This document shows, piece by piece, positions 48,963-56,150 of a stretch of DNA of 56,150 nucleotides. Each line of letters begins with the position of its first letter. Positions within the stretch are counted from its first letter, which is position 1. The notes below the pieces were generated by a model, which worked only from the letters and a program-made list of their open reading frames with translations, did no database searches and was not told the DNA's origin. Source of the stretch: Streptomyces bohaiensis (GTDB lineage Bacteria; Actinomycetota; Actinomycetes; Streptomycetales; Streptomycetaceae); contig NZ_JAAVJC010000005.1 of assembly GCF_012033785.1 (NCBI RefSeq), forward strand, positions 1-56,150, read 5' to 3'. Position numbers and translations under genes: made by a program.

Positions 48963-49643
48963 ATGATCGACAAACTGCTGAAGCGGCCGCTCGAAGTGGT
49001 GGAGACCAACTTCCGGCGGCCCACCGGACGCTCCGGCACGCTGGTCGGCCACCTGATGGCACGCCAGCACCGCACCCTGACGGTGTGGGCGGCCGAGCAC
49101 ATGGACGTACGGCGCTCGCAGCGGGTCCTGGACATCGGCTGCGGCAGCGGCATGGCGGTCGAGCTGCTCTCCCGCCGGGCGAGCAGCGGGTTCGTCGCCG
49201 GCGTGGACTACTCGCCCGAGATGGTCCGCCAGTCCGTGCGCCGCAACGTCGACGGCATCGCTCGGGGCCGGGTGGAGATCAAGGAGGGCGACGCGGGCAA
49301 CCTGCCGTACCCCGAGTCGTCGTTCGATCAGGTGAGCGCCATCGAGACGTTCTACTTCTGGCCCGACCCGATGCGGGGCCTCGCCGAGGCCTACCGCGTC
49401 CTGCGGCCCGGCGGCCAGGTGGCGATCACCCTGGAGATGAGCCGGGAGGCGGCCGAGCAGCCCTCCCCGATCCAGCGATACTTCGGGCGACGGTTCACGG
49501 AGCGGTCGGAGCGCGAGGGGCTGCGCATCCTCTCGGGGGCGGATCTGGTGGAGATGCTGACCAAGGCGGGATTCCAGGAGGGCCGGTTCGTCTCCGAGCC
49601 GCGCCGCTCGCTCGGCTGGGTCTGCGCGCTGGCGCGGAAGTGA
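48963..49643 (+). CDS. Class I SAM-dependent methyltransferase
   Basis: 226 residues: VLDIGCGSGMAVELLSR (motif I), FVAGVDYSPEMVRQSVRRN, EGDAGNLPYPESSFDQVSAIETFYFWPDPMRGLAEAYRVLRPGGQVAITLEM (motifs II-III, ubiE-like), ending RRSLGWVCALARK. ATG 48963 was chosen because AAGGA lies 7 nt before it; ATG 48957 is too close. First protein gene after the tRNA-like gene, followed 16 nt later by the P450 gene. It likely methylates an oxygen, nitrogen or carbon of the product. Confidence 0.9.
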   Translation: MIDKLLKRPLEVVETNFRRPTGRSGTLVGHLMARQHRTLTVWAAEHMDVRRSQRVLDIGCGSGMAVELLSRRASSGFVAGVDYSPEMVRQSVRRNVDGIARGRVEIKEGDAGNLPYPESSFDQVSAIETFYFWPDPMRGLAEAYRVLRPGGQVAITLEMSREAAEQPSPIQRYFGRRFTERSEREGLRILSGADLVEMLTKAGFQEGRFVSEPRRSLGWVCALARK

Positions 49644-49659
49644 GAGGGGGGAACCACCG

Positions 49660-51108
49660 ATGACGACGTCACCTGGCACCCGCGCCTCCGCCGCACCGGC
49701 GGCCGCGCCGACCGGCTCCGCCCCGCCCCTCGCGCCGGAGGGCAGCGGACTGCCGGTACTGGGCAGCATCCTCGACTTCCGCCGCGACATCCTGCTGGCC
49801 ATGCACCGGGGGTGGCGCGACCACGGCGACCTGGTGCGGTACCGGCTGGGCCCGGTGGTGGTGCACGGCGTCTCCAGCCCCGAGCTGGCCGCCGAGGTGC
49901 TCACCGACAGCGCCGCCTACGGCAAGCTCGGCCCGGACAACCCGCTCCGGCTGATCCTGGGCGAGGGCCTGCTCACCAGCGACGACCACGAGAGCTGGAT
50001 GCGCAACCGGCGCATGATGCAGCCGATCTACACCAAGCAGGCCATCGCCCGCATGTACGAGTCGATGTCCGCGTCGACGGCGGCGCAGGTCGCGCACATG
50101 GCGCGCAGCCACCGCAGCGGCGACGTCGTGGACATCCACGGCGAGATGATGCGGGTGACCCTCGACATCGTCAGCCGCTGCATGTTCAGCACCGACGTCG
50201 AGCAGACCCGCGACGGCATCAGCCCCGAGGCCGTGGACGTCGCCATCAACTACGCCTTCGACCGGCTGCAGAACCCCTTCAGCCCGCCGACCCACTGGCC
50301 GACCCCCCGCAACCGCCGCTTCCGGCGCGTGATGGAGGGCATCGACGCGATGACCTACGGCATCATCGCGGAGCGCCGCGCGGCGGCCGCCGCCGGCACC
50401 GTGCGGGGCGACGGCACGCCCGACCTGCTGGACATGCTGCTGGAGGTCCGGGACGCCGACACCGGGCAGGGGATGAGCGACCGCGAGGTCCGCGACGAGG
50501 TCATCACGACCTTCGGCGCCGGCCACGAGACCACCGCCATCACGCTGACCTGGGCGTTCTATCTGCTCTCCCGCCACCGCGAGGTGCTGCGCCGGGTGCA
50601 GGAGGAGGTGGACGCGGTCCTCGGGGACGCCATGCCCACCATGGCCGACCTCGCCGCGATGCCGTACGCCCTCCAGGTCTTCGAGGAGGCGCTGCGGCTG
50701 TACCCCTCGGCGCCGATCGTGCCGCGGTTGGCGCTGCGGGACACCGAGTTGGGCGGGTACACCGTGCCGGCCGGCTCCCGGCTGCTGGTCGACCTCTTCA
50801 CCATCCACCGCCACGAGCGGCACTGGGAGGACCCGGAGCGGTTCGACCCGGACCGGTTCTCCGCCGAGGGCAAGCGGGGACGGCACCGGTTCGCCCACAT
50901 GCCCTTCGGCGCCGGCCCGCACCTGTGCATAGGCAAGCACTTCGCGCTGATGGAGGCGCACCTGCTGCTGGCGGCCCTGGTGCGGCGGTACGAGTTCCGC
51001 CACGTACCGGCGCACCGCGTGGTCAACCAGGCGTCGATCACGCTGCGGCCGCGGTACGGCATGGAGATGACCGTGCACACGCGGTCCCGGGCGACCGGCA
51101 CGGGCTAG
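49660..51108 (+). CDS. Cytochrome P450
   Basis: 482 residues. Oxygen-binding I-helix TTFGAGHETTAITL, K-helix ExxR in FEEALRLYPSAPIVPRLALR, FDPDRFSAEG, and the heme loop FGAGPHLCIGKHFAL with Cys423. The pattern resembles fatty-acid-oxidising P450s (CYP102-like heme domains) more than typical small Streptomyces CYP105/107. GAGGGGGGAACC precedes ATG 49660. It probably hydroxylates or desaturates the lipid chain. No ferredoxin gene is seen. Confidence 0.93.
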   Translation: MTTSPGTRASAAPAAAPTGSAPPLAPEGSGLPVLGSILDFRRDILLAMHRGWRDHGDLVRYRLGPVVVHGVSSPELAAEVLTDSAAYGKLGPDNPLRLILGEGLLTSDDHESWMRNRRMMQPIYTKQAIARMYESMSASTAAQVAHMARSHRSGDVVDIHGEMMRVTLDIVSRCMFSTDVEQTRDGISPEAVDVAINYAFDRLQNPFSPPTHWPTPRNRRFRRVMEGIDAMTYGIIAERRAAAAAGTVRGDGTPDLLDMLLEVRDADTGQGMSDREVRDEVITTFGAGHETTAITLTWAFYLLSRHREVLRRVQEEVDAVLGDAMPTMADLAAMPYALQVFEEALRLYPSAPIVPRLALRDTELGGYTVPAGSRLLVDLFTIHRHERHWEDPERFDPDRFSAEGKRGRHRFAHMPFGAGPHLCIGKHFALMEAHLLLAALVRRYEFRHVPAHRVVNQASITLRPRYGMEMTVHTRSRATGTG

Positions 51109-51214
51109 ACCGGACCGGACCCGGCGGGTCGGTCGCGGGGCCCGCCCGAGCCGCAACTGACCCGCCGCCGCCGCGAACGCGCCCCGGGCCGACCGGCACC
51201 GTCCCGACACCCCC

Positions 51215-51249
51215 CGATCCGAAACCGCCACCGATCCGAAACCGCCACC
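51215..51249 (+). repeat. 17-bp tandem direct repeat
   Basis: CGATCCGAAACCGCCAC occurs twice head to tail within about 51215-51249, just upstream of the AttH/CrtC-like gene's ATG (51268). Confidence 0.7.
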
Positions 51250-51267
51250 GAACGGAAGACGGACCCG

Positions 51268-52287
51268 ATGAACATCGACCCCAGCACCGCGGACGCCGCA
51301 CGACTGAACTGGACGCAGTACCGCCCGGGGCAGCGGGCGGGCCACTACGAGAGCTTCTACCAGCGGGGCAACCACCCGACCGAGCCCCGCGCGTTCTGGA
51401 TCCGCTACACCGTCTTCAGCCCCGAGGGGATGCCGGAGTCGGCCATCGGCGAGCTGTGGGCGGTCCACTTCGACGGCACCACCGGTCGGCACGTGGTGGC
51501 GAAGGAGGAGCACCCGATCGCCGACTGCCACTTCTCGCCGGACTCCTTCGGCGCGCGGATCGACGGGAGCGTCCTGGAGCCGGGCGCGCTGCGCGGCGAG
51601 GCCCGCGGCACGGACGGCCGGATCGGCTGGGACCTGACCTACAAGGGGTCCGAGCCTCCGCTGCTGCTGCTCCCGCCGCGGATGTACACCGGCGGCTTCC
51701 CCAAGGCGAAGAGCCTCGTCGGTCTGCCGCTGGCGACCTACTCCGGCACCCTCACCGTGGACGGCGAGACCGTCGACATCGACGGCTGGACCGGCAGTCA
51801 GAACCACAACTGGGGCAGCCGGCACACCGACCACTACGCCTTCGGGCAGGTCGCCGGGTTCGACGGCGAGCCCGACACGTTCCTGGAGATCGTGACCGGC
51901 CGGACCCGCGTGGCCGGGCCCGTCATGACGCCGAAGGTCACCTTCCTGGTGCTGCGCCACCACGACCGGGAGTACCAGCTCTCCTCCCTCGGCAGGGCGC
52001 TGCGCGCCAAGGGCGACTTCGGCTACTTCTACTGGGACTTCGCCAGCTCGGACGAGGCGGTCGCCATCCGCGGCCGGTTCACCGCGGCCCCGGCCGACTT
52101 CGTCGGCCTCAACTACTACAACCCGCCCGGCGGCATCAAGCACTGCCTCAACACCAAGATCGGCCGGTGCGACCTCCAGATCACCAACAAGGCGACCGGC
52201 CGGGTGGAGCGCCTGACCGCCTCCGACCGGGCGCTGATGGAGATCCTCACCGACGACCGCGACCACGGAGTCCCGATCCGCGCATGA
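51268..52287 (+). CDS. AttH/CrtC-like lipocalin-fold protein
   Basis: 339 residues. Two beta-barrel-like halves with the family blocks RAFWIRYTVFSPEG, FDGTTGRHVVAKEEHP, DLTYKGSEPPLLLLPPRMYTGGFPKAKSL and the distinctive SQNHNWGSRHTDHYAFGQV, then YFYWDFASSDEAVAI. Relatives include carotenoid 1,2-hydratase and AttH-like proteins in natural product clusters, acting on hydrophobic substrates. GGAAGACGGACCC precedes ATG 51268; the stop overlaps the MMPL start (ATGA). A hydratase or cyclisation role is possible but unproven. Confidence 0.75.
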   Translation: MNIDPSTADAARLNWTQYRPGQRAGHYESFYQRGNHPTEPRAFWIRYTVFSPEGMPESAIGELWAVHFDGTTGRHVVAKEEHPIADCHFSPDSFGARIDGSVLEPGALRGEARGTDGRIGWDLTYKGSEPPLLLLPPRMYTGGFPKAKSLVGLPLATYSGTLTVDGETVDIDGWTGSQNHNWGSRHTDHYAFGQVAGFDGEPDTFLEIVTGRTRVAGPVMTPKVTFLVLRHHDREYQLSSLGRALRAKGDFGYFYWDFASSDEAVAIRGRFTAAPADFVGLNYYNPPGGIKHCLNTKIGRCDLQITNKATGRVERLTASDRALMEILTDDRDHGVPIRA

Positions 52288-54701
52288 ACCTTCGCACCGA
52301 CCGACCGCGCCCGGAGGGACACCGCGACTCCGGTGTGCCGACCCGCCTGGCGCGGTTGACCAGCCGTCACCGCCGCCCGCTGGCCGTGGTGTGGCTGCTG
52401 CTGCTCGCCGTGGCCGGCGTGCAGGCGTTCTCCCTGCCCGGCCTGCTCAGCGGGGGCGGCTGGTACGCCGCCGGCTCCGGTTCCGCCGAGGCGGCCGCAC
52501 GCCTCGCCGACGACGGGTTCGAGGGGCGCGGCGCCACCTCCGTCACCGTCGTCATCACCGACCACCGGTACCGGTCGGGGCAGCCGCAGTTCGAGGCGCG
52601 GGTCGCCGAGGCCGCCGACGCCGTCCTGCGCGACGACCGGCTGCGCGCCTCGGAGAGCTACGGCTGGACCACGCTCACCGAGGAGGAGAACCGCGGCGCG
52701 TTCCTCGGCGAGGACGGCCGCACCGCCCTGGTGCGCGTGGGCTCCGACCTCGACGACGGCACGGCCCGCCGCGTGCTGCCCGACATCCAGGAGGGGCTCG
52801 ACTCCCGGTTCGGGCCCGAGGAGCTGGACGTGTCGCTGGTGAGCCAGGCGGCGCTGTGGGGCGAGGTCAACCACCTCAGCGAGCGCGGGCTGATCCTCGC
52901 CAAGGTGGTGACCCTGCCGATCATCCTGCTGGTGCTGCTGCTGATCTTCCGCAGCGTGGCGGCGGCGCTGGCCACGCTGCTGGTGGGGGTGACGGCCGTC
53001 GTCTTCGCCTTCGGGCTGCTGGCGGTGGTCGCCCGGCAGGTGGAGCTGTCGGTGTTCGTGCAGAGCGCCGCCGCCATGCTCGGACTGGGCGTCGGGGTCG
53101 ACTACTCGCTCTTCATGATCATGCGGTTCAAGGACGAGCTGCGGGCGGAGGGCGACTCCTCGCGGGAGGCCGTGGAGCGGGCGATGGCCCGCACGCTGCG
53201 CACCTCCGGGGAGACGGTCCTCGCCTCGGGGCTGACCATCGTCGCCGCGATGTCCACGTTGTTCCTGGTCGACCTCGGGGTGATCCGCTCCATGGCGCTG
53301 GGCGCCGTGGTGGTGGTGGCCCTCGCGGTGCTGATCAGCGTGCTGCTACTGCCGGTCCTGCTGCACCTCCTGGGCCCCCGCATCGAGTGGGGCCGGGTGG
53401 GACGACCCCGGGACGCCGCGCGGCGCGGTGAGCGCTGGACCCGCGTCACCCGGCGGGTGATGGCCCGTCCGGTGCTGTTCCTCGCCATCGGGGTGGGCGC
53501 CATGCTGGTGCTGGCGCTGCCGGCGCTGCGGTTGGAGACGTTCACCCCGGACGCCCGGGTGGTCCCCGCCGACACCGCGGTCCGCCAGGGGTACGACACC
53601 GCCCGCGACGCGTTCGGGGTGGGCAGCGCCGCGCCGTTGCAGGTGGTCGTCTCGGCGTCCGACCCCGTGCGGGAGATGCCGGCGGCGGCCCGTGCCGACC
53701 TGCTGGAGTTCCACGACGCCCTGGCCGGGCTGCCCGGCGCGGTCCGCGTCGACTCGGCGGTGGCGACCCTGCGCGCGGTGAACCCGCAGGACCCCCTCCT
53801 CGTGCCGGCCGACACCGGCGGGCTGCCCGACGACGCCCGCGCCACCCTCGGCCACTTCGTCTCCGCCGACGGCACGACGCTGCTCATCGAGGTGGTGGGC
53901 GACGACACCGCCTCCTCCGAGGCGGTGCAGCGGCTGCTGGAGGAGGTCCGGGCCGAGGCGGAGGTGCTGGCCGCGGCCGGTGACTGGCGCGTGGCCGTGG
54001 GCGGGGAGACGGCGGAGGGGGTGGACGCCAACGCGGTAATCGAGGACGCGCTGCTTCCCGTCATCGCCACCATGCTCGCCGTGATCTACCTGCTGCTGCT
54101 GTTCACGTTCCGCTCGCTCTTCCTGCCGCTGAAGGCCATCGCCATCAACCTGCTGTCGGTGAGCGCCACCTACGGCGTGCTGGTGCTGATCTTCCAGGAC
54201 GGCTGGCTGAGCGGGCCGCTGGGGCTCGACGCCGACGGCCGGCTCACCAACTTCGTGCCCGTCCTGCTGGTGACGCTGCTGTTCAGCCTCTCCACGGACT
54301 ACGAGGTCTTCCTGCTGAGCAGGGTCCGCGAGGACTACCTCGCCACCGGGGACAACACCGGCAGCGTCGCGCGGGGCATGGCGGACACCATGCCGCTGAT
54401 CTCCGGTGCCGCCGTCCTCATGGTCGCGGTCTTCTCCGCCTTCGCCTTCACCGGCATCATCCCGATCCAGCAACTCGGCCTCGGCATGGCCCTGGCCATC
54501 GCGCTGGACGCCACCGTCATCCGGCTGCTGATCGTCCCCGCCTCGATGCGGCTGATGAGCCGGTGGAACTGGTGGCTGCCCTTCCGCCGCCAGGACCCGC
54601 CCGCCGTACCGGGCACCGGCACGCCGTCCGGGCCGTCCGGCCCCCCGGACGTGCCGCAGCCCGCCTCCACCGCCCCAGCGAAGGGACCGCACCCGTCATG
54701 A
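52284..54701 (+). CDS. MMPL-family lipid/drug exporter
   Basis: 805 residues, RND-superfamily. Two repeats of an exported loop plus six-helix bundle: the first bundle contains LGLGVGVDYSLFMIMRFKDEL (family Asp-Tyr pair) and the second LLFSLSTDYEVFLLSRVRED, with LALDATVIRLLIVPASMRL near the end. A short Pro-rich cytoplasmic tail follows. Proton-driven export of lipids or lipophilic metabolites is the known role. It overlaps the AttH/CrtC-like gene and the following SRPBCC gene by 4 nt each. It is the likely exporter of the cluster product. Confidence 0.94.
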   Translation: MNLRTDRPRPEGHRDSGVPTRLARLTSRHRRPLAVVWLLLLAVAGVQAFSLPGLLSGGGWYAAGSGSAEAAARLADDGFEGRGATSVTVVITDHRYRSGQPQFEARVAEAADAVLRDDRLRASESYGWTTLTEEENRGAFLGEDGRTALVRVGSDLDDGTARRVLPDIQEGLDSRFGPEELDVSLVSQAALWGEVNHLSERGLILAKVVTLPIILLVLLLIFRSVAAALATLLVGVTAVVFAFGLLAVVARQVELSVFVQSAAAMLGLGVGVDYSLFMIMRFKDELRAEGDSSREAVERAMARTLRTSGETVLASGLTIVAAMSTLFLVDLGVIRSMALGAVVVVALAVLISVLLLPVLLHLLGPRIEWGRVGRPRDAARRGERWTRVTRRVMARPVLFLAIGVGAMLVLALPALRLETFTPDARVVPADTAVRQGYDTARDAFGVGSAAPLQVVVSASDPVREMPAAARADLLEFHDALAGLPGAVRVDSAVATLRAVNPQDPLLVPADTGGLPDDARATLGHFVSADGTTLLIEVVGDDTASSEAVQRLLEEVRAEAEVLAAAGDWRVAVGGETAEGVDANAVIEDALLPVIATMLAVIYLLLLFTFRSLFLPLKAIAINLLSVSATYGVLVLIFQDGWLSGPLGLDADGRLTNFVPVLLVTLLFSLSTDYEVFLLSRVREDYLATGDNTGSVARGMADTMPLISGAAVLMVAVFSAFAFTGIIPIQQLGLGMALAIALDATVIRLLIVPASMRLMSRWNWWLPFRRQDPPAVPGTGTPSGPSGPPDVPQPASTAPAKGPHPS

Positions 54702-55216
54702 CCGAGCAGACCGCCGCGACCCCCGGCGAAGCCGACACCCCGTCCCGGGTGAGCGAGTCCGTCGTCGTCCGGGTGCCGCCCGAGACCGCCTACGCCGCCG
54801 TGAGCGACGTGGCCCGCATGGGCGAGTGGAGCCCGGAGTGCAGGGGCGCGTGGGTGCTCGGCAAGGGCCCCGTGCGGGTCGGCACCCGCTTCGTCGGCCG
54901 CAACCGGGCGCGCTGGCTGCCCTGGCCGACGCTGTGCCGCGTGGTCGAGGCGGAGCCCGGGCGCGCCTTCGCCTTCCACGTCGGGTTCCTCGGCATCCCG
55001 GTCGCCGGGTGGGCGTACCGGTTCCGCCCGCTGCCGGAGGGGTGCGAGGTGCGCGAGGAGTGGCACGACCGCCGGTCCGGCCCGCTCGGCGCGGCGCTCA
55101 CCGCCGTGACGCCGCTGGTGACCGGCGTCGTCCGCCGTCGGTCGCGCAACCGGACCACGATGCGCGCCACCCTCCTCGCGCTGCGCGACGCGCTGGAGGC
55201 CGAACAGGAGGGGTGA
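54698..55216 (+). CDS. SRPBCC family protein
   Basis: 172 residues: VSESVVVRVPPETAYAAVSDVARMGEWSPECRGAWVLG, GPVRVGTRFVGRNRARW, CRVVEAEPGRAFAFHV, GWAYRFRPLPEGCEVREEWHDRR. This polyketide cyclase/dehydrase 2-like fold binds hydrophobic ligands. It is coupled to the MMPL exporter (ATGA), suggesting presentation or modification of a lipophilic intermediate. Catalysis is not evident. Confidence 0.87.
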   Translation: MTEQTAATPGEADTPSRVSESVVVRVPPETAYAAVSDVARMGEWSPECRGAWVLGKGPVRVGTRFVGRNRARWLPWPTLCRVVEAEPGRAFAFHVGFLGIPVAGWAYRFRPLPEGCEVREEWHDRRSGPLGAALTAVTPLVTGVVRRRSRNRTTMRATLLALRDALEAEQEG

Positions 55217-55339
55217 CGGGCCGGACCGCCCGTCGCCGCTCCGGCCCGCCACCTCCCGCGCCCGGCCCCGCACCGGCACCGCCCCGCCACCGCCCGCCGG
55301 CTCCTCCGCCGGTCCGGCCCGCCGCAGAAGCACGTCGCA

Positions 55340-55378
55340 CGTCGTACCCGCACGCCGTACCCGCACGTCGCATCACGA
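55340..55378 (+). repeat. 13-bp imperfect tandem repeat (3 units)
   Basis: CGTCGTACCCGCA, CGCCGTACCCGCA and CGTCGCATCACGA follow each other in the 202-bp gap before the flavin reductase gene. The first two differ by one base. Possibly regulatory. Confidence 0.5.
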
Positions 55379-55418
55379 GCACGCCCGACCGGAGACACCC
55401 GGAGAGGAAGGAGCCCCC

Positions 55419-55952
55419 ATGCCGCACGTCATAGCCGGCGCGCCGAGCAGCGGACCCGAGGCGGAGCCGGTGCCCGGCAGGAAGCCGTGCCTGGACTTCT
55501 TCTCCGGCCTGGCCGCCGGGGTCGCCCTCGTCACCGCGTCCACCGACGACGGGCCCGTCGGGACGACCGTCTCGACCGTCACCTCGCTCTCGGCGGAGCC
55601 GCCGCTGCTGCTGCTCTGCCTCGCCCACTCCTCGCGCACCCTGGACGCGCTGCGCACCCGCGACCGCTTCGCCGTCCACCTGCTGGCGGAGGGCCAGTCC
55701 CTCCGCGCCCGCCGGTTCTCCTCGGCACCGCCGGCGGAGCGGTTCGCCGCGGAGTCGTACGAGGAGAGCCTGGGCGCGCCCGTCCTGGCGGACGCCCTGA
55801 GCTGGGCGGTCTGCCGCACGGCCGAGATCCGCCCCTACGGGGACCACTGCCTGGTCGTCGGACGGCTCACCGCGCTGCGCGCCGGGCCGGGCCGGCCGCT
55901 GATCTGGCACGATCGCGCCTTCCACGCTCTGGCCGAGCAGGGGCCGCGATGA
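55419..55952 (+). CDS. Flavin reductase family protein
   Basis: 177 residues: FFSGLAAGVALVTASTDDGPVGTTVSTVTSLSAEPPLLLLCLAHSSRTLDALR is the typical FMN-binding split-barrel start; FAVHLLAEGQSLRARRFSS, SWAVCRTAEIRPYGDHCLVVGRL and LIWHDRAFHAL follow. It supplies reduced FMN/FAD from NAD(P)H to a partner monooxygenase, here perhaps the acyl-CoA-dehydrogenase-like protein (42611) by analogy with VlmR/VlmH. ATG 55419 has AGGAAGGAG upstream; its stop overlaps the next start (ATGA). Confidence 0.92.
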   Translation: MPHVIAGAPSSGPEAEPVPGRKPCLDFFSGLAAGVALVTASTDDGPVGTTVSTVTSLSAEPPLLLLCLAHSSRTLDALRTRDRFAVHLLAEGQSLRARRFSSAPPAERFAAESYEESLGAPVLADALSWAVCRTAEIRPYGDHCLVVGRLTALRAGPGRPLIWHDRAFHALAEQGPR

Positions 55953-56150
55953 GCCTCCCGGTCGCCGACCTGCCGCCGTGGTCCGCGGCACCCGCCGCGC
56001 CCACCGCGCCCGCAGCCCGGGTCACCGACGACCTGACCGTCGACATCGCCGTCGTCGGCGCGGGACTCGCCGGCCTCGCCACCGCCCACCACCTGCTGGA
56101 CCGGGACCCGTCGGCCGACGTGGCCGTGGTCGACGCCCGCCGGCCGGCGG
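55949..56150 (+). CDS. FAD-dependent oxidoreductase, truncated by the window edge
   Basis: Only the first 67 residues are visible. VDIAVVGAGLAGLATAHHLLDRD is the Rossmann dinucleotide motif (GxGxxG), followed by VAVVDARRP (end of the second strand). It looks like a DAO/glycine-oxidase-type enzyme. It is coupled to the flavin reductase gene, so the cluster continues to the right. Reaction unknown. Confidence 0.8.
   Translation, partial: MSLPVADLPPWSAAPAAPTAPAARVTDDLTVDIAVVGAGLAGLATAHHLLDRDPSADVAVVDARRPA

Overview
High-GC actinobacterial DNA, almost certainly Streptomyces or a close relative. The evidence is extreme G+C at third codon positions, many GTG starts, 4-nt ATGA/GTGA gene overlaps, ECF sigma, SpoIIE/STAS and SARP regulators, and densely packed biosynthetic genes.

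Region 1 (1-4.44 kb) looks like ordinary chromosome. It holds a GlsB/YeaQ-type small membrane protein, a pyroglutamyl-peptidase-like protein with Ser in place of the usual Cys, a CurA-type NADP oxidoreductase preceded by a 16-bp G-rich tandem repeat, a VOC protein, a YtxH-like protein, tRNA-Asn and tRNA-Met(CAT).

Region 2 (4.49-22.81 kb) is a genomic island. The last 24 bases of tRNA-Met plus 11 downstream bases (4490-4524) recur exactly at 22780-22814, which are an attL/attR pair. No integrase survives. The cargo is a broken IS5-type element; a small acyl-metabolism cluster (AMP ligase, CoA-transferase, acyl-CoA dehydrogenase, GH88-like hydrolase, MFS exporter); a Zn/Mn-type ABC importer; a copper operon (His-tailed membrane protein, CopA-type ATPase, PCu(A)C-like protein); and a His-rich membrane protein with an ECF sigma factor. 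A decayed second copy of this last pair lies at 13.2-14.45 kb.

Region 3 (22.8-24.7 kb) is a gene-poor stretch followed by two overlapping SMI1/KNR4 (SUKH) genes.

Region 4 (24.9-56.15 kb, running off the right edge) is a large biosynthetic gene cluster. A ten-gene minus-strand operon encodes a KAS III-like enzyme, an AurF/CmlI-like di-iron protein, a carrier protein, an aminoacyl:carrier-protein ligase (SerRS-like), a thioester-reductase-like SDR, a ferritin-like di-iron protein, a PPTase-ACP fusion, an ICMT-like protein, an SDR and a fatty acyl-AMP ligase. Embedded signalling and regulatory genes follow (SpoIIE phosphatase, STAS protein, SAM methyltransferase, SARP activator). Next comes an MprF/VlmA-like aminoacyltransferase, then a plus-strand run: aldehyde dehydrogenase, acyl-CoA-dehydrogenase-like flavoprotein, class III aminotransferase, SRPBCC protein, small membrane protein, ACP and KAS II. 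A second plus-strand run encodes a methyltransferase, P450, AttH/CrtC-like protein, MMPL exporter, SRPBCC protein, flavin reductase and FAD oxidoreductase.

Together these suggest activation and extension of a fatty chain on ACP, reduction to an aldehyde, transamination to a fatty amine, N-oxidation, aminoacyl transfer and further oxidation. This resembles azoxy or hydrazine-type chemistry such as valanimycin. The product is an inference.

The most unusual signal is a Ser-type class II tRNA-like gene inside this cluster (48654-48740). Its cloverleaf is intact but its anticodon hairpin is abnormal: a 7-bp stem with a 6-nt loop. Three 7-bp repeats at exact 11-bp spacing (SARP-type boxes) lie just upstream, and four boxes of the same family precede the aldehyde dehydrogenase operon. 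This suggests a dedicated, non-decoding aminoacyl donor RNA under the cluster's own SARP regulator.
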